Below, one piece after another: positions 25,196 through 33,527 of a stretch of 64,000 nt of DNA (the first letter of the stretch is position 1; each line of letters starts with the position of its first letter). The notes under the pieces are model-generated. The model was not told where the DNA came from, ran no database searches, and saw only the letters and a list, made by a program, of their open reading frames with translations. The translations under genes and the position numbers were made by a program. The stretch is from Clostridium facile (GTDB lineage: Bacteria > Bacillota > Clostridia > Oscillospirales > Ruminococcaceae). The stretch lies in the NCBI RefSeq assembly GCF_014297275.1, contig NZ_JACOQK010000001.1, positions 2,542,001 to 2,606,000 of the forward strand, given 5' to 3'.

Positions 25196-26476
25196 TTATT
25201 TTTCCAACGCTTTTAATGCCCTTTGACCAATATCCTTACGGAAATGCGCCCCTTCAAATGAAATAGAATTTACTACTTGATAGGAACGATCCAATGCTTG
25301 CTGTAAGTCTTTTCCCAGCGCAGTGATGCCCAGTACACGCCCTCCAGCAGTCTTAAATTCCCCATCGAATTTGGTTCCAGCGTGATAGATTATCGCGTCG
25401 TCAGCCTGTCCATCTTCGTCTAATCCGTGGATGGTCAATCCAGTTGGATATTTTTGAGGGTATCCACCGGATGCCATGATGACGCAGGCAGCGGATTCCT
25501 CTGAAAATTCAATATCCAGATCAGCCAAACGTTCTTCATAAATGGCATTGAAAATATCGAACAGGTCGGTTTTTAACAATGGCAGTACAACCTGAGTTTC
25601 AGGGTCGCCAAAACGGCAGTTGTATTCAATTACTTTTGGACCATTTGGTGTAATCATCAAGCCAAAGTATAAGCATCCTTTAAATGGTCGTCCTTCCTGT
25701 TTCATTGCTTGGATGGTAGGCAGGAAGATTTCATCCATACAACTTTGTGCCACTTCTGGAGTGTAATATGGATTTGGTGCGACAGTACCCATACCACCAG
25801 TATTCTTCCCTTTATCCCCATCCAGGGCACGTTTGTGGTCCATGGAAGAAATCATTGGTTTTACCACATGTCCATCTGTGAAGGATAATACGGAAACTTC
25901 TGGCCCGGTTAAAAATTCTTCTACCACTAACTGGCTTCCGCTGGCGCCAAAGATTTTATCTTCCATGATGGAAACAACGGCTTCTTTTGCTTGTTCAAAA
26001 TTTTCGGCAATAATAACTCCTTTACCCAATGCCAGTCCATCCGCTTTTACTACGGTTGGATAGGTGTTTTGTTCTTGAATATAGGCAATCGCCTGTTCAG
26101 AATCGGTAAATACTTCATATTTCGCAGTTGGAATATGGTATTTTTTCATCAGGTCTTTGGAAAAGACCTTGCTTCCTTCCAGAATAGCAGCAGCTTTATT
26201 TGGTCCGAAAGTACGGATGCCTTCCGCTTCAAAAGCGTCTACCATGCCGGCAACCAAAGGGTCGTCCGGTGCTACAACGGCAAATTCAACACCGTTTTGT
26301 TTCGCAAAGGATACCATCCCTTGGATATCCATCGCTTTGATGTCCACACATTCCGCATCCTTGGAAATACCGCCATTTCCAGGGGCACAGTAAATGTGGG
26401 AGATTGTTTGGTTTTCTTTTAATTTGCGGATAATCGCATGTTCACGTCCACCGCTGCCAACAACTAAAACTTTCAT
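25196..26476 (-). CDS. purD: Phosphoribosylamine-glycine ligase
   Basis: Second step of purine synthesis: joins glycine to phosphoribosylamine with ATP. ATP-grasp fold, 426 residues from ATG 26476, which begins MKVLVVGSGGREHAI as in all PurD proteins; AAAGGAG lies upstream. An in-frame extension to 26560 has no ribosome site. Further marks are FGPNKAAAILEGSK, PTVVKADGLALGKGV, and RFGDPETQ. It is the last gene of the minus-strand pur operon, 19 bases after the transformylase gene. Confidence 0.97.
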   Translation of the reverse strand: MKVLVVGSGGREHAIIRKLKENQTISHIYCAPGNGGISKDAECVDIKAMDIQGMVSFAKQNGVEFAVVAPDDPLVAGMVDAFEAEGIRTFGPNKAAAILEGSKVFSKDLMKKYHIPTAKYEVFTDSEQAIAYIQEQNTYPTVVKADGLALGKGVIIAENFEQAKEAVVSIMEDKIFGASGSQLVVEEFLTGPEVSVLSFTDGHVVKPMISSMDHKRALDGDKGKNTGGMGTVAPNPYYTPEVAQSCMDEIFLPTIQAMKQEGRPFKGCLYFGLMITPNGPKVIEYNCRFGDPETQVVLPLLKTDLFDIFNAIYEERLADLDIEFSEESAACVIMASGGYPQKYPTGLTIHGLDEDGQADDAIIYHAGTKFDGEFKTAGGRVLGITALGKDLQQALDRSYQVVNSISFEGAHFRKDIGQRALKALEK

Positions 26477-26495
26477 TGATTTTTCTCCTTTGGAA

Positions 26496-27671
26496 TTAGT
26501 GGTGGAACAGACGGACACCGGTAAATGCCATAGCAATACCGTATTTATCGCAGGTTTCAATCACGTTGTCATCACGGATGGAACCACCTGGCTGAGCGAT
26601 GTAGCTGACACCGCTGCGGTGAGCACGTTCAATGTTATCACCAAATGGGAAGAAAGCGTCAGAGCCCAAGGAAACACCAGTTAACTGGTCTAACCAAGTG
26701 CGTTTTTCTTCTCTGGACAATGGTTCTGGTTTTTCGGTAAAGAACTGTTCCCAAACTCCATCTGCCAGAACGTCTTCATAATCATCAGAGATGTAAACAT
26801 CAATGGTGTTGTCACGATCTGGACGGCGAATATCTGCTTTAAATGGCAGGTTCAATACTTTTTCGTGCTGGCGTAAGAACCAGATATCCGCTTTATTTCC
26901 CGCCAGACGGGTACAGTGGATACGGGATTGCTGTCCAGCGCCAACGCCGATTACCTGGCCATCTTTTGCGTAGCAGACAGAGTTGGATTGGGTGTATTTT
27001 AATGTAATCAACGCCAAAATCAAATCACGTTTTGCGCTCTCTGGCAGTTCTTTATTTTGGGTTGGGAAGTTTTTCAGCAGTTCTTCGTTTAACTTGATTT
27101 CGTTTCTGCCCTGTTCAAAGGTGATGCCATAAACTTGTTTGTGTTCAATTGGGTTTGGTACATAATTTGGGTCGATTTTAATGACATTGTAGCTGCCCTT
27201 GCGTTTGGATTTTAAGATTTCCAGCGCTTCTTCTGTATAATCTGGAGCGATTACACCATCGGATACTTCCCGTTTTAACAGGGTAGCGGTTTCTTTATCA
27301 CAGGTATCGGATAAAGCTACAAAATCACCGTAAGAGGACATTCTGTCAGCCCCTCTTGCTTTTGCGTAAGCGGAAGCGATAGGGGAGAGTTCCAGGTCAT
27401 CCACAAAATAGATTTTCTTTTCTACTTCGGATAGTGGTGTGCCAACAGCAGCGCCAGCAGGGCTGACGTGTTTAAAAGAAGCAGCAGAAGGAAGCCCGGT
27501 TGCTTCTTTTAATTCTTTTACCAGCTGCCAGCTGTTTAAAGCGTCCAAAAAGTTGATGTAGCCTGGACGGCCGTTTAATACTTCGATAGGAAGTTCTCCT
27601 TCTTCCATGAAGATACGGGAAGGTACCTGGTTGGGGTTACAACCATATTTTAAGGTCAATTCTTTTGCCAT
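26496..27671 (-). CDS. Stand-alone AICAR transformylase (PurH C-terminal type)
   Basis: Adds the last carbon in IMP synthesis: AICAR plus 10-formyl-THF gives FAICAR. In most bacteria this activity is the C-terminal part of bifunctional PurH; here the 391-residue protein starts LTLKYGCNPNQVPSRIF, corresponding to the start of the transformylase domain, and has no MGS-like cyclohydrolase domain. Conserved blocks LPSAASFKHVSPAGAAVG (catalytic Lys-His) and VIGVGAGQQSRIHC are intact. AGGAGG precedes ATG 27671. The missing cyclohydrolase is supplied by the unrelated protein encoded next (27686-28396). Confidence 0.93.
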   Translation of the reverse strand: MAKELTLKYGCNPNQVPSRIFMEEGELPIEVLNGRPGYINFLDALNSWQLVKELKEATGLPSAASFKHVSPAGAAVGTPLSEVEKKIYFVDDLELSPIASAYAKARGADRMSSYGDFVALSDTCDKETATLLKREVSDGVIAPDYTEEALEILKSKRKGSYNVIKIDPNYVPNPIEHKQVYGITFEQGRNEIKLNEELLKNFPTQNKELPESAKRDLILALITLKYTQSNSVCYAKDGQVIGVGAGQQSRIHCTRLAGNKADIWFLRQHEKVLNLPFKADIRRPDRDNTIDVYISDDYEDVLADGVWEQFFTEKPEPLSREEKRTWLDQLTGVSLGSDAFFPFGDNIERAHRSGVSYIAQPGGSIRDDNVIETCDKYGIAMAFTGVRLFHH

Positions 27672-27685
27672 TACAACATTACCTC

Positions 27686-28396
27686 CTATTTGTTTTTATT
27701 GACAATACGTGTTTGGATTTCCCCGGTTTTTAAATCAATAAAGCGGGTGAATAAAGAAACTTTATTATCCTGATTTAAATTGTTCCAGATGGTTTCGGTA
27801 AAGGTGTCCAAATCATTTGGAATTTCCACCTGGTCAGGTTCCCCTTCAAAAGATGGGATTGGATTTCCATCACAGCGGTAGGTATGGATAAAATGCCCTT
27901 GGCCGTTGATTGGCTGGCTGTATTCAAAGAAAAAGCGTTGGCAGGAGCTACCATCATTATAAGCGCTTTTTAAAATGGACATTTTATAGGACATATCTCC
28001 ATTTTCCACTGTAACAATACCGGAAATTCGAGGGGTATAATTTGGTGCGTCTGGTTCAAATTCACGGGTACATAGGGCGTCCTCAAAGGTTTTACCTTGT
28101 TTTAAGAATTCCGCAACTGTATCGGTCTGGTCGCCATTGGTGACAATCGTCTGGTTTCCATGAACACGAATTGGATAATAAATAATCAAAGAAGGGTCAA
28201 CCAATTTGGCAGGGTCAAATGCCTGGGTTTTCATCTCATCCCCTTCGGTTACAAAAACACGGTTACGGCTGTTTTCGCTTCTGCCCATAATAAAGTAAGC
28301 GATTGCCGCATGGGTACCATCCTGGGTTTTTCCGATGACAATACCACGGCCAGGATAGCTGTTTTCCTGTAAATCTTTTATAAGGTTAATCTGCAT
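27686..28396 (-). CDS. purO: IMP cyclohydrolase, PurO-like
   Basis: 236-residue protein of the family first known as archaeal PurO, which closes FAICAR to IMP, unrelated in fold to the PurH N-terminal domain. Visible family phrases are YPGRGIVIGKTQDGTHAAIAYFIMGRSENSRNR at residues 14-46 and NYTPRISGIV near 120. AGGAG precedes ATG 28396. It lies between purN and the stand-alone transformylase, with gaps of 6 and 14 bases, so together the two replace bifunctional PurH. The name is based on recalled family similarity. Confidence 0.85.
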   Translation of the reverse strand: MQINLIKDLQENSYPGRGIVIGKTQDGTHAAIAYFIMGRSENSRNRVFVTEGDEMKTQAFDPAKLVDPSLIIYYPIRVHGNQTIVTNGDQTDTVAEFLKQGKTFEDALCTREFEPDAPNYTPRISGIVTVENGDMSYKMSILKSAYNDGSSCQRFFFEYSQPINGQGHFIHTYRCDGNPIPSFEGEPDQVEIPNDLDTFTETIWNNLNQDNKVSLFTRFIDLKTGEIQTRIVNKNK

Positions 28397-28402
28397 CTGG
28401 AA

Positions 28403-29029
28403 TTACTCCTTTACAATAACTTTTCCGTCTATAATTTCGATTTTATCTTCACATAGCAGGCTTACTGCTTTGGGAAGAATGATCCATTCCGCCTGTTCCA
28501 TTACACGGCGCTGTAATGTTTCAGGGGTATCCCCGTTTTCCACTGGAACACTTTTTTGCAGGATGATTGGTCCACCGTCAGCTACTTCGTTTACAAAATG
28601 TACAGTAGCGCCAGTTAATTTTACTCCGTAATCCAGGGCGGCTTTGTGGACACGTAACCCATAATAGCCTTCCCCACAGAAGGAAGGAATCAGAGCAGGA
28701 TGCACATTGATGATTTTATAAGCGTATTTGGATGTAATCTTGCTGCTGAGGATGTACATAAAACCAGCCAATACGATAATATCCGCCTGGGCTTTTTCCA
28801 GTTCCTCATAAATACGGCGGTCGAACTCGTCCGGATTATTGATTGCCTTCCGATCCACAACTACCGTTGGAATACCGTTTTCCTCTGCCCTGGTTAAAGC
28901 GTAGGCGTCTGGTTTGGAGGAAATGACTAGGCTAATCGTTCCATTTGCAATAAGGCCGTCCTTTTGCGCCTGGATTAACGCTCCCAAATTGGTACCGCCT
29001 CCAGAAACAAGAACAACAATTTTTTTCAT
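28403..29029 (-). CDS. purN: Phosphoribosylglycinamide formyltransferase
   Basis: Third step of purine synthesis, transferring formyl from 10-formyl-THF to GAR. 208 residues. The start VVLVSGGGTNLGALI binds phosphate; the catalytic triad is visible as NVHPALIPSF (Asn, His) and VHFVNEVADGGPI (Asp). AAAGGAG precedes ATG 29029. Slightly odd is FCGEGYYGLRVHKAAL in place of the usual GxGHxG..VHxA loop, as in some anaerobes. It follows purM by 27 bases. Confidence 0.95.
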   Translation of the reverse strand: MKKIVVLVSGGGTNLGALIQAQKDGLIANGTISLVISSKPDAYALTRAEENGIPTVVVDRKAINNPDEFDRRIYEELEKAQADIIVLAGFMYILSSKITSKYAYKIINVHPALIPSFCGEGYYGLRVHKAALDYGVKLTGATVHFVNEVADGGPIILQKSVPVENGDTPETLQRRVMEQAEWIILPKAVSLLCEDKIEIIDGKVIVKE

Positions 29030-29056
29030 GTTTTGCTCCTTTGTTTATTCCACTAT

Positions 29057-30094
29057 TTAATCCAGGATTTCAATTCCTTTTTCCCCGTTCGCCAGTTCGC
29101 CAATGATATAAGCATCTTCGCCATTTGCTTTCAGGATTTCCAACGCTTTGTCCGCATCGTTTTTATCAACGGATACACACATACCAACACCCATATTATA
29201 TGTATTGAACATATCCCGTTCTGGAATATTCCCCACTTGTTGGATCAACTGGAAGATTGGCAGTACACGTACCGCTTTTTTTTCAATTTTAGCGTATAAT
29301 GTGTCTGGCAGGGAACGAGGAATATTTTCATAGAAACCGCCACCAGTAATATGGGAAACAGATTTTACTGTAACCTGTTTAAAGAGTTCCAACATTGGTT
29401 TTACATAAATTTTAGTTGGGGTGAGTAAGGTTTCGCCCAATGGTTTTTCCAAGCTGTCAAATGTTTTGTTCAAATCAGCGTTTTCTACATCAAATACTTT
29501 ACGGACTAAGGAGAAGCCATTGGAATGTACGCCAGAAGAAGGAAGAGCAATTAAGACATCCCCAGCTTTTTGAGAAGTAGGGTCCACCATTTTTTCTTTG
29601 TCCACCATACCTACACTAAAACCGGCTAAATCATATTCATCTTCCGGATAGAAACCTGGCATTTCAGCGGTTTCGCCTCCGATTAAAGCACAGCCAGCCT
29701 GTACACAGCCTTCCGCAACGCCGCTGACAATATCAGCGATTTTTTCCGGATAATTTTTGCCTACTGCAATATAATCCAGGAACAGTAATGGCTGGGCGCC
29801 GCAGCAGATAATATCGTTGACACACATTGCAACACAGTCAATGCCGACAGTGTTATGTTTATCCAATAGGAAAGCCAGCTTCAGTTTTGTTCCAACACCA
29901 TCTGTGCCAGAAACCAAAACAGGCTGTTTGATACCAGCCATATTTGGGGCAAAACATCCGCCAAATCCACCAATATCACCTAAAACCCCTTCTGTCATGG
30001 TACGAGCAACATGGCTTTTCATTAATTTTACAGCTTCATAACCAGCGGTTACGTCAACGCCGGCCTGTTTATAGCTATCGCTAAAACTTTTCAT
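29057..30094 (-). CDS. purM: Phosphoribosylformylglycinamidine cyclo-ligase
   Basis: Closes FGAM to AIR with ATP, the fifth step of purine synthesis. 345 residues from ATG 30094; AGAGG lies seven bases upstream, so the in-frame TTG at 30109 is unlikely. The start KSFSDSYKQAGVDVTAGYEAV, the metal/ATP block VSGTDGVGTKLKLA and GGETAEMPGFY are diagnostic. It is separated from purF by 131 bases that contain a strong hairpin (30158-30186). Confidence 0.97.
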   Translation of the reverse strand: MKSFSDSYKQAGVDVTAGYEAVKLMKSHVARTMTEGVLGDIGGFGGCFAPNMAGIKQPVLVSGTDGVGTKLKLAFLLDKHNTVGIDCVAMCVNDIICCGAQPLLFLDYIAVGKNYPEKIADIVSGVAEGCVQAGCALIGGETAEMPGFYPEDEYDLAGFSVGMVDKEKMVDPTSQKAGDVLIALPSSGVHSNGFSLVRKVFDVENADLNKTFDSLEKPLGETLLTPTKIYVKPMLELFKQVTVKSVSHITGGGFYENIPRSLPDTLYAKIEKKAVRVLPIFQLIQQVGNIPERDMFNTYNMGVGMCVSVDKNDADKALEILKANGEDAYIIGELANGEKGIEILD

Positions 30095-30157
30095 ATTGAT
30101 ACCTCTCAATTTCGGTGCTTAATAGCACAACAAATTTTTTCTTCTAAAACGAACTTG

Positions 30158-30186
30158 ACAGACCACTATTGGAACTAGTGGCCTGT
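30158..30186 (-). promoter_or_regulatory. Intercistronic hairpin between purF and purM
   Basis: On the minus strand ACAGGCCACTA pairs over 11 positions with TAGTGGTCTGT (one G-U). No U-run follows, so mRNA processing or stability control is more likely than termination. Confidence 0.6.
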
Positions 30187-30225
30187 TGGGTTCTAACACA
30201 AAGTACAATCTTAATCCAGCAAGGA

Positions 30226-31662
30226 TTATTTTTTCTTTTGGTCTAACAAAGGCATTTCAAATTTATCTTTTGGGGTTTCTTTTGGAGGGGTTACAGGGTA
30301 TTTCCCAGTAAAACAGCCAGTACAGAAATTGCAGTGGGCGTTTTTCGCGATTTTCTTTACATTTTCCACACTCAAGTAGCCAAGGCTGTCCACCTCAATA
30401 TGTCGGCGGATTCCTTCCAAGTCCATCTGACAGGCAATTAAGTTTTCCTTACTGTCAATATCCGTCCCAAAATAGCATGGGCTGACAAATGGGGGAGAAG
30501 AAACCCTCATGTGGACTTCTTTTGCGCCTGCTTCTCGGAGGAGTTTTACAATCCTTCCACTGGTAGTACCCCGCACAATGGAATCGTCCACCATAACTAC
30601 CCGTTTTCCTGCTACCGTAGATTTGATCGGATTTAGTTTGATTTTTACAGCATTTTCACGCTGTCCCTGGGTTGGCTGAATAAAACTTCTGCCAATATAG
30701 CTGTTTTTTACAAAACCAACTCCATAGGGGATACCGGATTCCCTAGAATATCCCAAAGCGGCATCCAAACCAGAGTTTGGAACCCCAATCACAACATCGG
30801 CATCGACTGGATATTCTTGGGCAAGGAACGCCCCCGCGCGTAATCTTGCTTCATGGACGCATGCCCCTTCGATGACAGAGTCAGGGCGGGCAAAGTAGAC
30901 AAACTCAAATACGCACATGCTGCTTTTGTTACCACAGTGAGTTTTGATGGAGTGGAGAGAACCATCTTTTCCTACTACTACAATTTCCCCAGGTTCAATA
31001 TCCCGGACAAACTGCGCCCCAATGCTATCCAAAGCACAACTTTCAGAGGCAAATACAATAGAACCGTCTGAGGTTTTTCCCATACAAAGCGGGCGGAATC
31101 CATGGGGATCCCTGGCAGCAATCAATTTTTGTGCCGACATTACTAAAATGGAATAAGCCCCTTGTAAACGTTCCATTGATTTTTCAATAGCCTGCTCAAT
31201 AGAACCTGTTTTTAAACGGTTGAGGGTAATCAAATAGGCAATTGCTTCGGTATCGCTAGTGCCGTGGAAGATTGCCCCTTTCAGTTCGAACTCCCGGCGT
31301 AGTTCATAGGCGTTTGTGACATTGCCGTTATGGACTAGAGCCATTGGTCCTTTTACGTGTTTGATTACCAACGGTTGGGCGTTACTGCGGTTTAGATTGC
31401 CTGTGGTAGAATAGCGTACATGCCCTACTGCCATATGACCTTTCCCTAATTTTTCTAAACGTTCTGCGGTCAGTGTGTCTGGAACTAGTCCAAGGTCCCG
31501 GTAGTGACGGATGACGCCACGGTCATTTAACGCGATACCACAGCTTTCTTGCCCTCTATGCTGGAGAGCATATAAACCGTAGTAACAGGAATTGACTACA
31601 TCCACTGCGTTTGGGCTAAAAATACCAAAAACGCCACATTCTTCCTTGATTTGATTGAACAT
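30226..31662 (-). CDS. purF: Amidophosphoribosyltransferase
   Basis: Committing step of purine synthesis: PRPP plus glutamine gives phosphoribosylamine. 478 residues from ATG 31662, after GAGGGGG; the in-frame extension to 31731 has no ribosome site. An eight-residue propeptide precedes Cys9 of CGVFGI, the nucleophile freed by processing. The PRPP loop is VVMVDDSIVRGTTSGRIV. The C-terminal CNFCTGCFTGKYP supplies Cys ligands for the 4Fe-4S cluster of Bacillus-type PurF. It is flanked on both sides by gaps with hairpins, unlike the rest of the tightly packed operon. Confidence 0.97.
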   Translation of the reverse strand: MFNQIKEECGVFGIFSPNAVDVVNSCYYGLYALQHRGQESCGIALNDRGVIRHYRDLGLVPDTLTAERLEKLGKGHMAVGHVRYSTTGNLNRSNAQPLVIKHVKGPMALVHNGNVTNAYELRREFELKGAIFHGTSDTEAIAYLITLNRLKTGSIEQAIEKSMERLQGAYSILVMSAQKLIAARDPHGFRPLCMGKTSDGSIVFASESCALDSIGAQFVRDIEPGEIVVVGKDGSLHSIKTHCGNKSSMCVFEFVYFARPDSVIEGACVHEARLRAGAFLAQEYPVDADVVIGVPNSGLDAALGYSRESGIPYGVGFVKNSYIGRSFIQPTQGQRENAVKIKLNPIKSTVAGKRVVMVDDSIVRGTTSGRIVKLLREAGAKEVHMRVSSPPFVSPCYFGTDIDSKENLIACQMDLEGIRRHIEVDSLGYLSVENVKKIAKNAHCNFCTGCFTGKYPVTPPKETPKDKFEMPLLDQKKK

Positions 31663-31681
31663 GAGATACCCCCTCATTTTT

Positions 31682-31780
31682 CGCCCAATTATTTGGGCAT
31701 GATTGATGATGAAACCAGAGAGAATATCCATATTTGCTAGGTGAATCGGTAGCGGTTGGATTTTGCTATCCCCTCCGATT
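31682..31780 (-). promoter_or_regulatory. Hairpins in the purC-purF gap
   Basis: Read on the minus strand, AATCGG (31780-31775) pairs with CCGATT (31749-31744) over an inner TAGC/GCTA. The 3' arm CCGATTCACC can instead pair with GGTGAAT at the purC end. Closer to purF, GCCCAA and TTGGGC (31682-31697) form a small hairpin 20 bases before the start codon. Confidence 0.5.
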
Positions 31781-31790
31781 AGGATTTGTA

Positions 31791-32501
31791 TTATTCACCA
31801 ATGATACGGCGCAACATTTCCTGGTAAGCGTGTTCCTCGCCACCCATATCGCGGCGGAAACGGTCTTTGTCCAGTTTTTCATGGGTGTGTACATCCCAGA
31901 AACGGCAGGTGTCAGGGGAGATTTCATCTGCCAGTACAATCGTTCCATCACTTGTTTTACCAAATTCCAGTTTAAAGTCAACCAGTTCAACATCAAATTT
32001 TAACAGATATGCTTTTAACAGGTCATTTACTTTGAAAGCCATTTTTTCAATGGTATCAATTTCTTCCTGGGTAGCGATACCAAGGGAAAGTACATGGTAA
32101 GTGTTAATCAGTGGGTCTCCCAGGTCATCGTCTTTATAGCTAAATTCCAAAGATGGCTGTTTTAAAGCGGTGCCTTCTTCTACCCCGAAGCGTTTGGAGA
32201 AAGAACCAGCGGCAATGTTGCGGATGATTACTTCCAATGGGATGATGGAAACTTTTTTAACGATGGTTTCACGGTCGGAGATTTCTTCTACTAAATGGGT
32301 TGGCACACCGTTTTCTTCCAGCATTTTCATAAAGTGGTTGGTCAAACGGTTATTGATCACGCCTTTTCCGGCAATAGTGCCTTTTTTCTCTCCGTTAAAT
32401 GCAGTAGCATCATCCTTGTAATCTACAATATATTTTTCCGGATCTTCTGTTTTAAATACCTTTTTTGCTTTTCCTTCATACAATTGTTCCAGTTTTTTCA
32501 T
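31791..32501 (-). CDS. purC: SAICAR synthetase
   Basis: Joins CAIR and aspartate with ATP to give SAICAR. 236 residues, the bacterial single-domain form. Conserved are LYEGKAKKVF at the start (ATP loop), PLEVIIRNIAAGS, and LADEISPDTCRFWD near the end. GGAGG precedes ATG 32501. It follows purE by 24 bases. The 128-base gap to purF contains inverted repeats that could fine-tune downstream expression. Confidence 0.97.
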   Translation of the reverse strand: MKKLEQLYEGKAKKVFKTEDPEKYIVDYKDDATAFNGEKKGTIAGKGVINNRLTNHFMKMLEENGVPTHLVEEISDRETIVKKVSIIPLEVIIRNIAAGSFSKRFGVEEGTALKQPSLEFSYKDDDLGDPLINTYHVLSLGIATQEEIDTIEKMAFKVNDLLKAYLLKFDVELVDFKLEFGKTSDGTIVLADEISPDTCRFWDVHTHEKLDKDRFRRDMGGEEHAYQEMLRRIIGE

Positions 32502-32525
32502 GGTGATTTACCTCCAAAAAATATT

Positions 32526-33029
32526 TTATTGATTTAAAGTTTGTTGCAACTTTTTATCTTTTTCGATTACTTTTGCTTCCATATCCGCTTTCATGGCTTC
32601 CAATTTGTCTGCTAACTCTTTATTTTCCAGCGCCAACATTTGAACCGCTAAAATAGCAGCATTTTCAGCACCGTCAATGGCAACAGTCGCAACAGGGATA
32701 CCGCTTGGCATCTGTACAGTAGCTAACAAAGCATCTAAACCGTCCAAAGTAGAGGACTTAATTGGTAAGCCGATAACTGGCAGGGTGGTATGTGCAGCCA
32801 ATACACCGCCTAGGTGTGCAGCCTTTCCAGCAGCGGAAATAATCACGCCAAAACCGTTTTTCTTTGCGTTGGCGGAAAATTCAGCAGCCTGGGTAGGGGT
32901 TCTATGGGCACTCATTACATGTACTTCGGTTGGTATACCAAAGGATTTTAATTTGTCAATTGCCTTTTGTACAACAGGAAGATCACTGTCACTTCCCATA
33001 ATCACCGCAACTTTTTTACATTCTGCCAT
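32526..33029 (-). CDS. purE: N5-CAIR mutase (class I PurE)
   Basis: Converts N5-CAIR to CAIR in purine synthesis. 167 residues. VAVIMGSDSDLPVVQKA forms the nucleotide loop, SAHRTP carries the catalytic His, and AGKAAHLGGVLAAHTTLPVIG is the family core. I take ATG 33029 (AAAGGA eight bases upstream) rather than ATG 33038, which overlaps the ribosome site. It is the first gene of the pur operon; purK, its usual partner, is not in this operon. Upstream lie a terminator and a 28-codon ORF. Confidence 0.96.
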   Translation of the reverse strand: MAECKKVAVIMGSDSDLPVVQKAIDKLKSFGIPTEVHVMSAHRTPTQAAEFSANAKKNGFGVIISAAGKAAHLGGVLAAHTTLPVIGLPIKSSTLDGLDALLATVQMPSGIPVATVAIDGAENAAILAVQMLALENKELADKLEAMKADMEAKVIEKDKKLQQTLNQ

Positions 33030-33105
33030 AAAAAACATCCTTTCTAATTATAAAAAATCTATCCTGATGCAGAAAATATTTTTCTACGATTTGACTGAAA
33101 AGCAT

Positions 33106-33135
33106 AAAAAGCCGCGGCAGTGTCTGCCGCAGCTT
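33106..33135 (-). terminator. Terminator/attenuator before purE
   Basis: On the minus strand AGCTGCGGCAG pairs with CTGCCGCGGCT around ACA, then TTTTT. One pair is G-U on this strand but would be a C-A mismatch on the other, which supports minus-strand function. It lies between the 28-codon ORF and purE. Confidence 0.88.
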
Positions 33136-33140
33136 CCTTT

Positions 33141-33227
33141 TTATTTAGTCCAGTTTACGAAAAGGTACACTGATGGTGTGCAAACCAAATATTTACGGCA
33201 AAAACTAAAATTGTAGTTTTGAGTCAT
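33141..33227 (-). CDS. 28-codon ORF in front of the pur operon, possible leader peptide
   Basis: Starts ATG 33227 with GGGGTGG five bases upstream, a very good ribosome site, and stops five bases before the terminator stem at 33135. The peptide is rich in aromatic residues (three Tyr, three Phe, one Trp), has two Cys (FCRKYLVC) and ends VNWTK. A TTGACA lies about 40 bases before the start, though no -10 is well placed. Either this is a leader peptide whose translation controls read-through into purE, or a free-standing tiny gene. I know no family. ACTGATG at the start codon can pair with CATCAGT inside the ORF (33169-33175), which may hide the start. The 300 bases further upstream to 33527 hold only an imperfect GGTA/TACC dyad near 33276-33298. 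Confidence 0.5.
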   Translation of the reverse strand: MTQNYNFSFCRKYLVCTPSVYLFVNWTK

Positions 33228-33527
33228 CAGTTCCACCCCATTCTATTTTTCTTATAAGATTTTATTTGTCAACAGGTATTACAAAGATATTGTTACCTAT
33301 ATCAATTATTTTATATGATTTTGTAGCAAATTGCAAGAACCCAAACTATCCAAACAATACAAGTTTAAACGTTAAGTTATGTGCTTTTTTTACAACAAAT
33401 AATTGAATGATGAGGCATTATTTCGTAACAATCCGTTTTATTTTATCAATAGTGCAAAATAGCATTGTTTTATAGCATACAATAAGTAATATTTGATGCA
33501 TAAAAACAAATAGTAAGAAAAGGAATA

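Noticed and set aside
32677..33216. Plus-strand ORF of 179 codons over purE and its leader
   Set aside because: Antisense to purE for most of its length, no ribosome site, and its end runs through the terminator.
33225..33245. GGGGTGGAACTG before the pur operon as a T-box
   Set aside because: It resembles the T-box core GGGTGGNACCGCG only in its first half, has no stem I or specifier upstream, and works better as a ribosome site for the 28-codon ORF.
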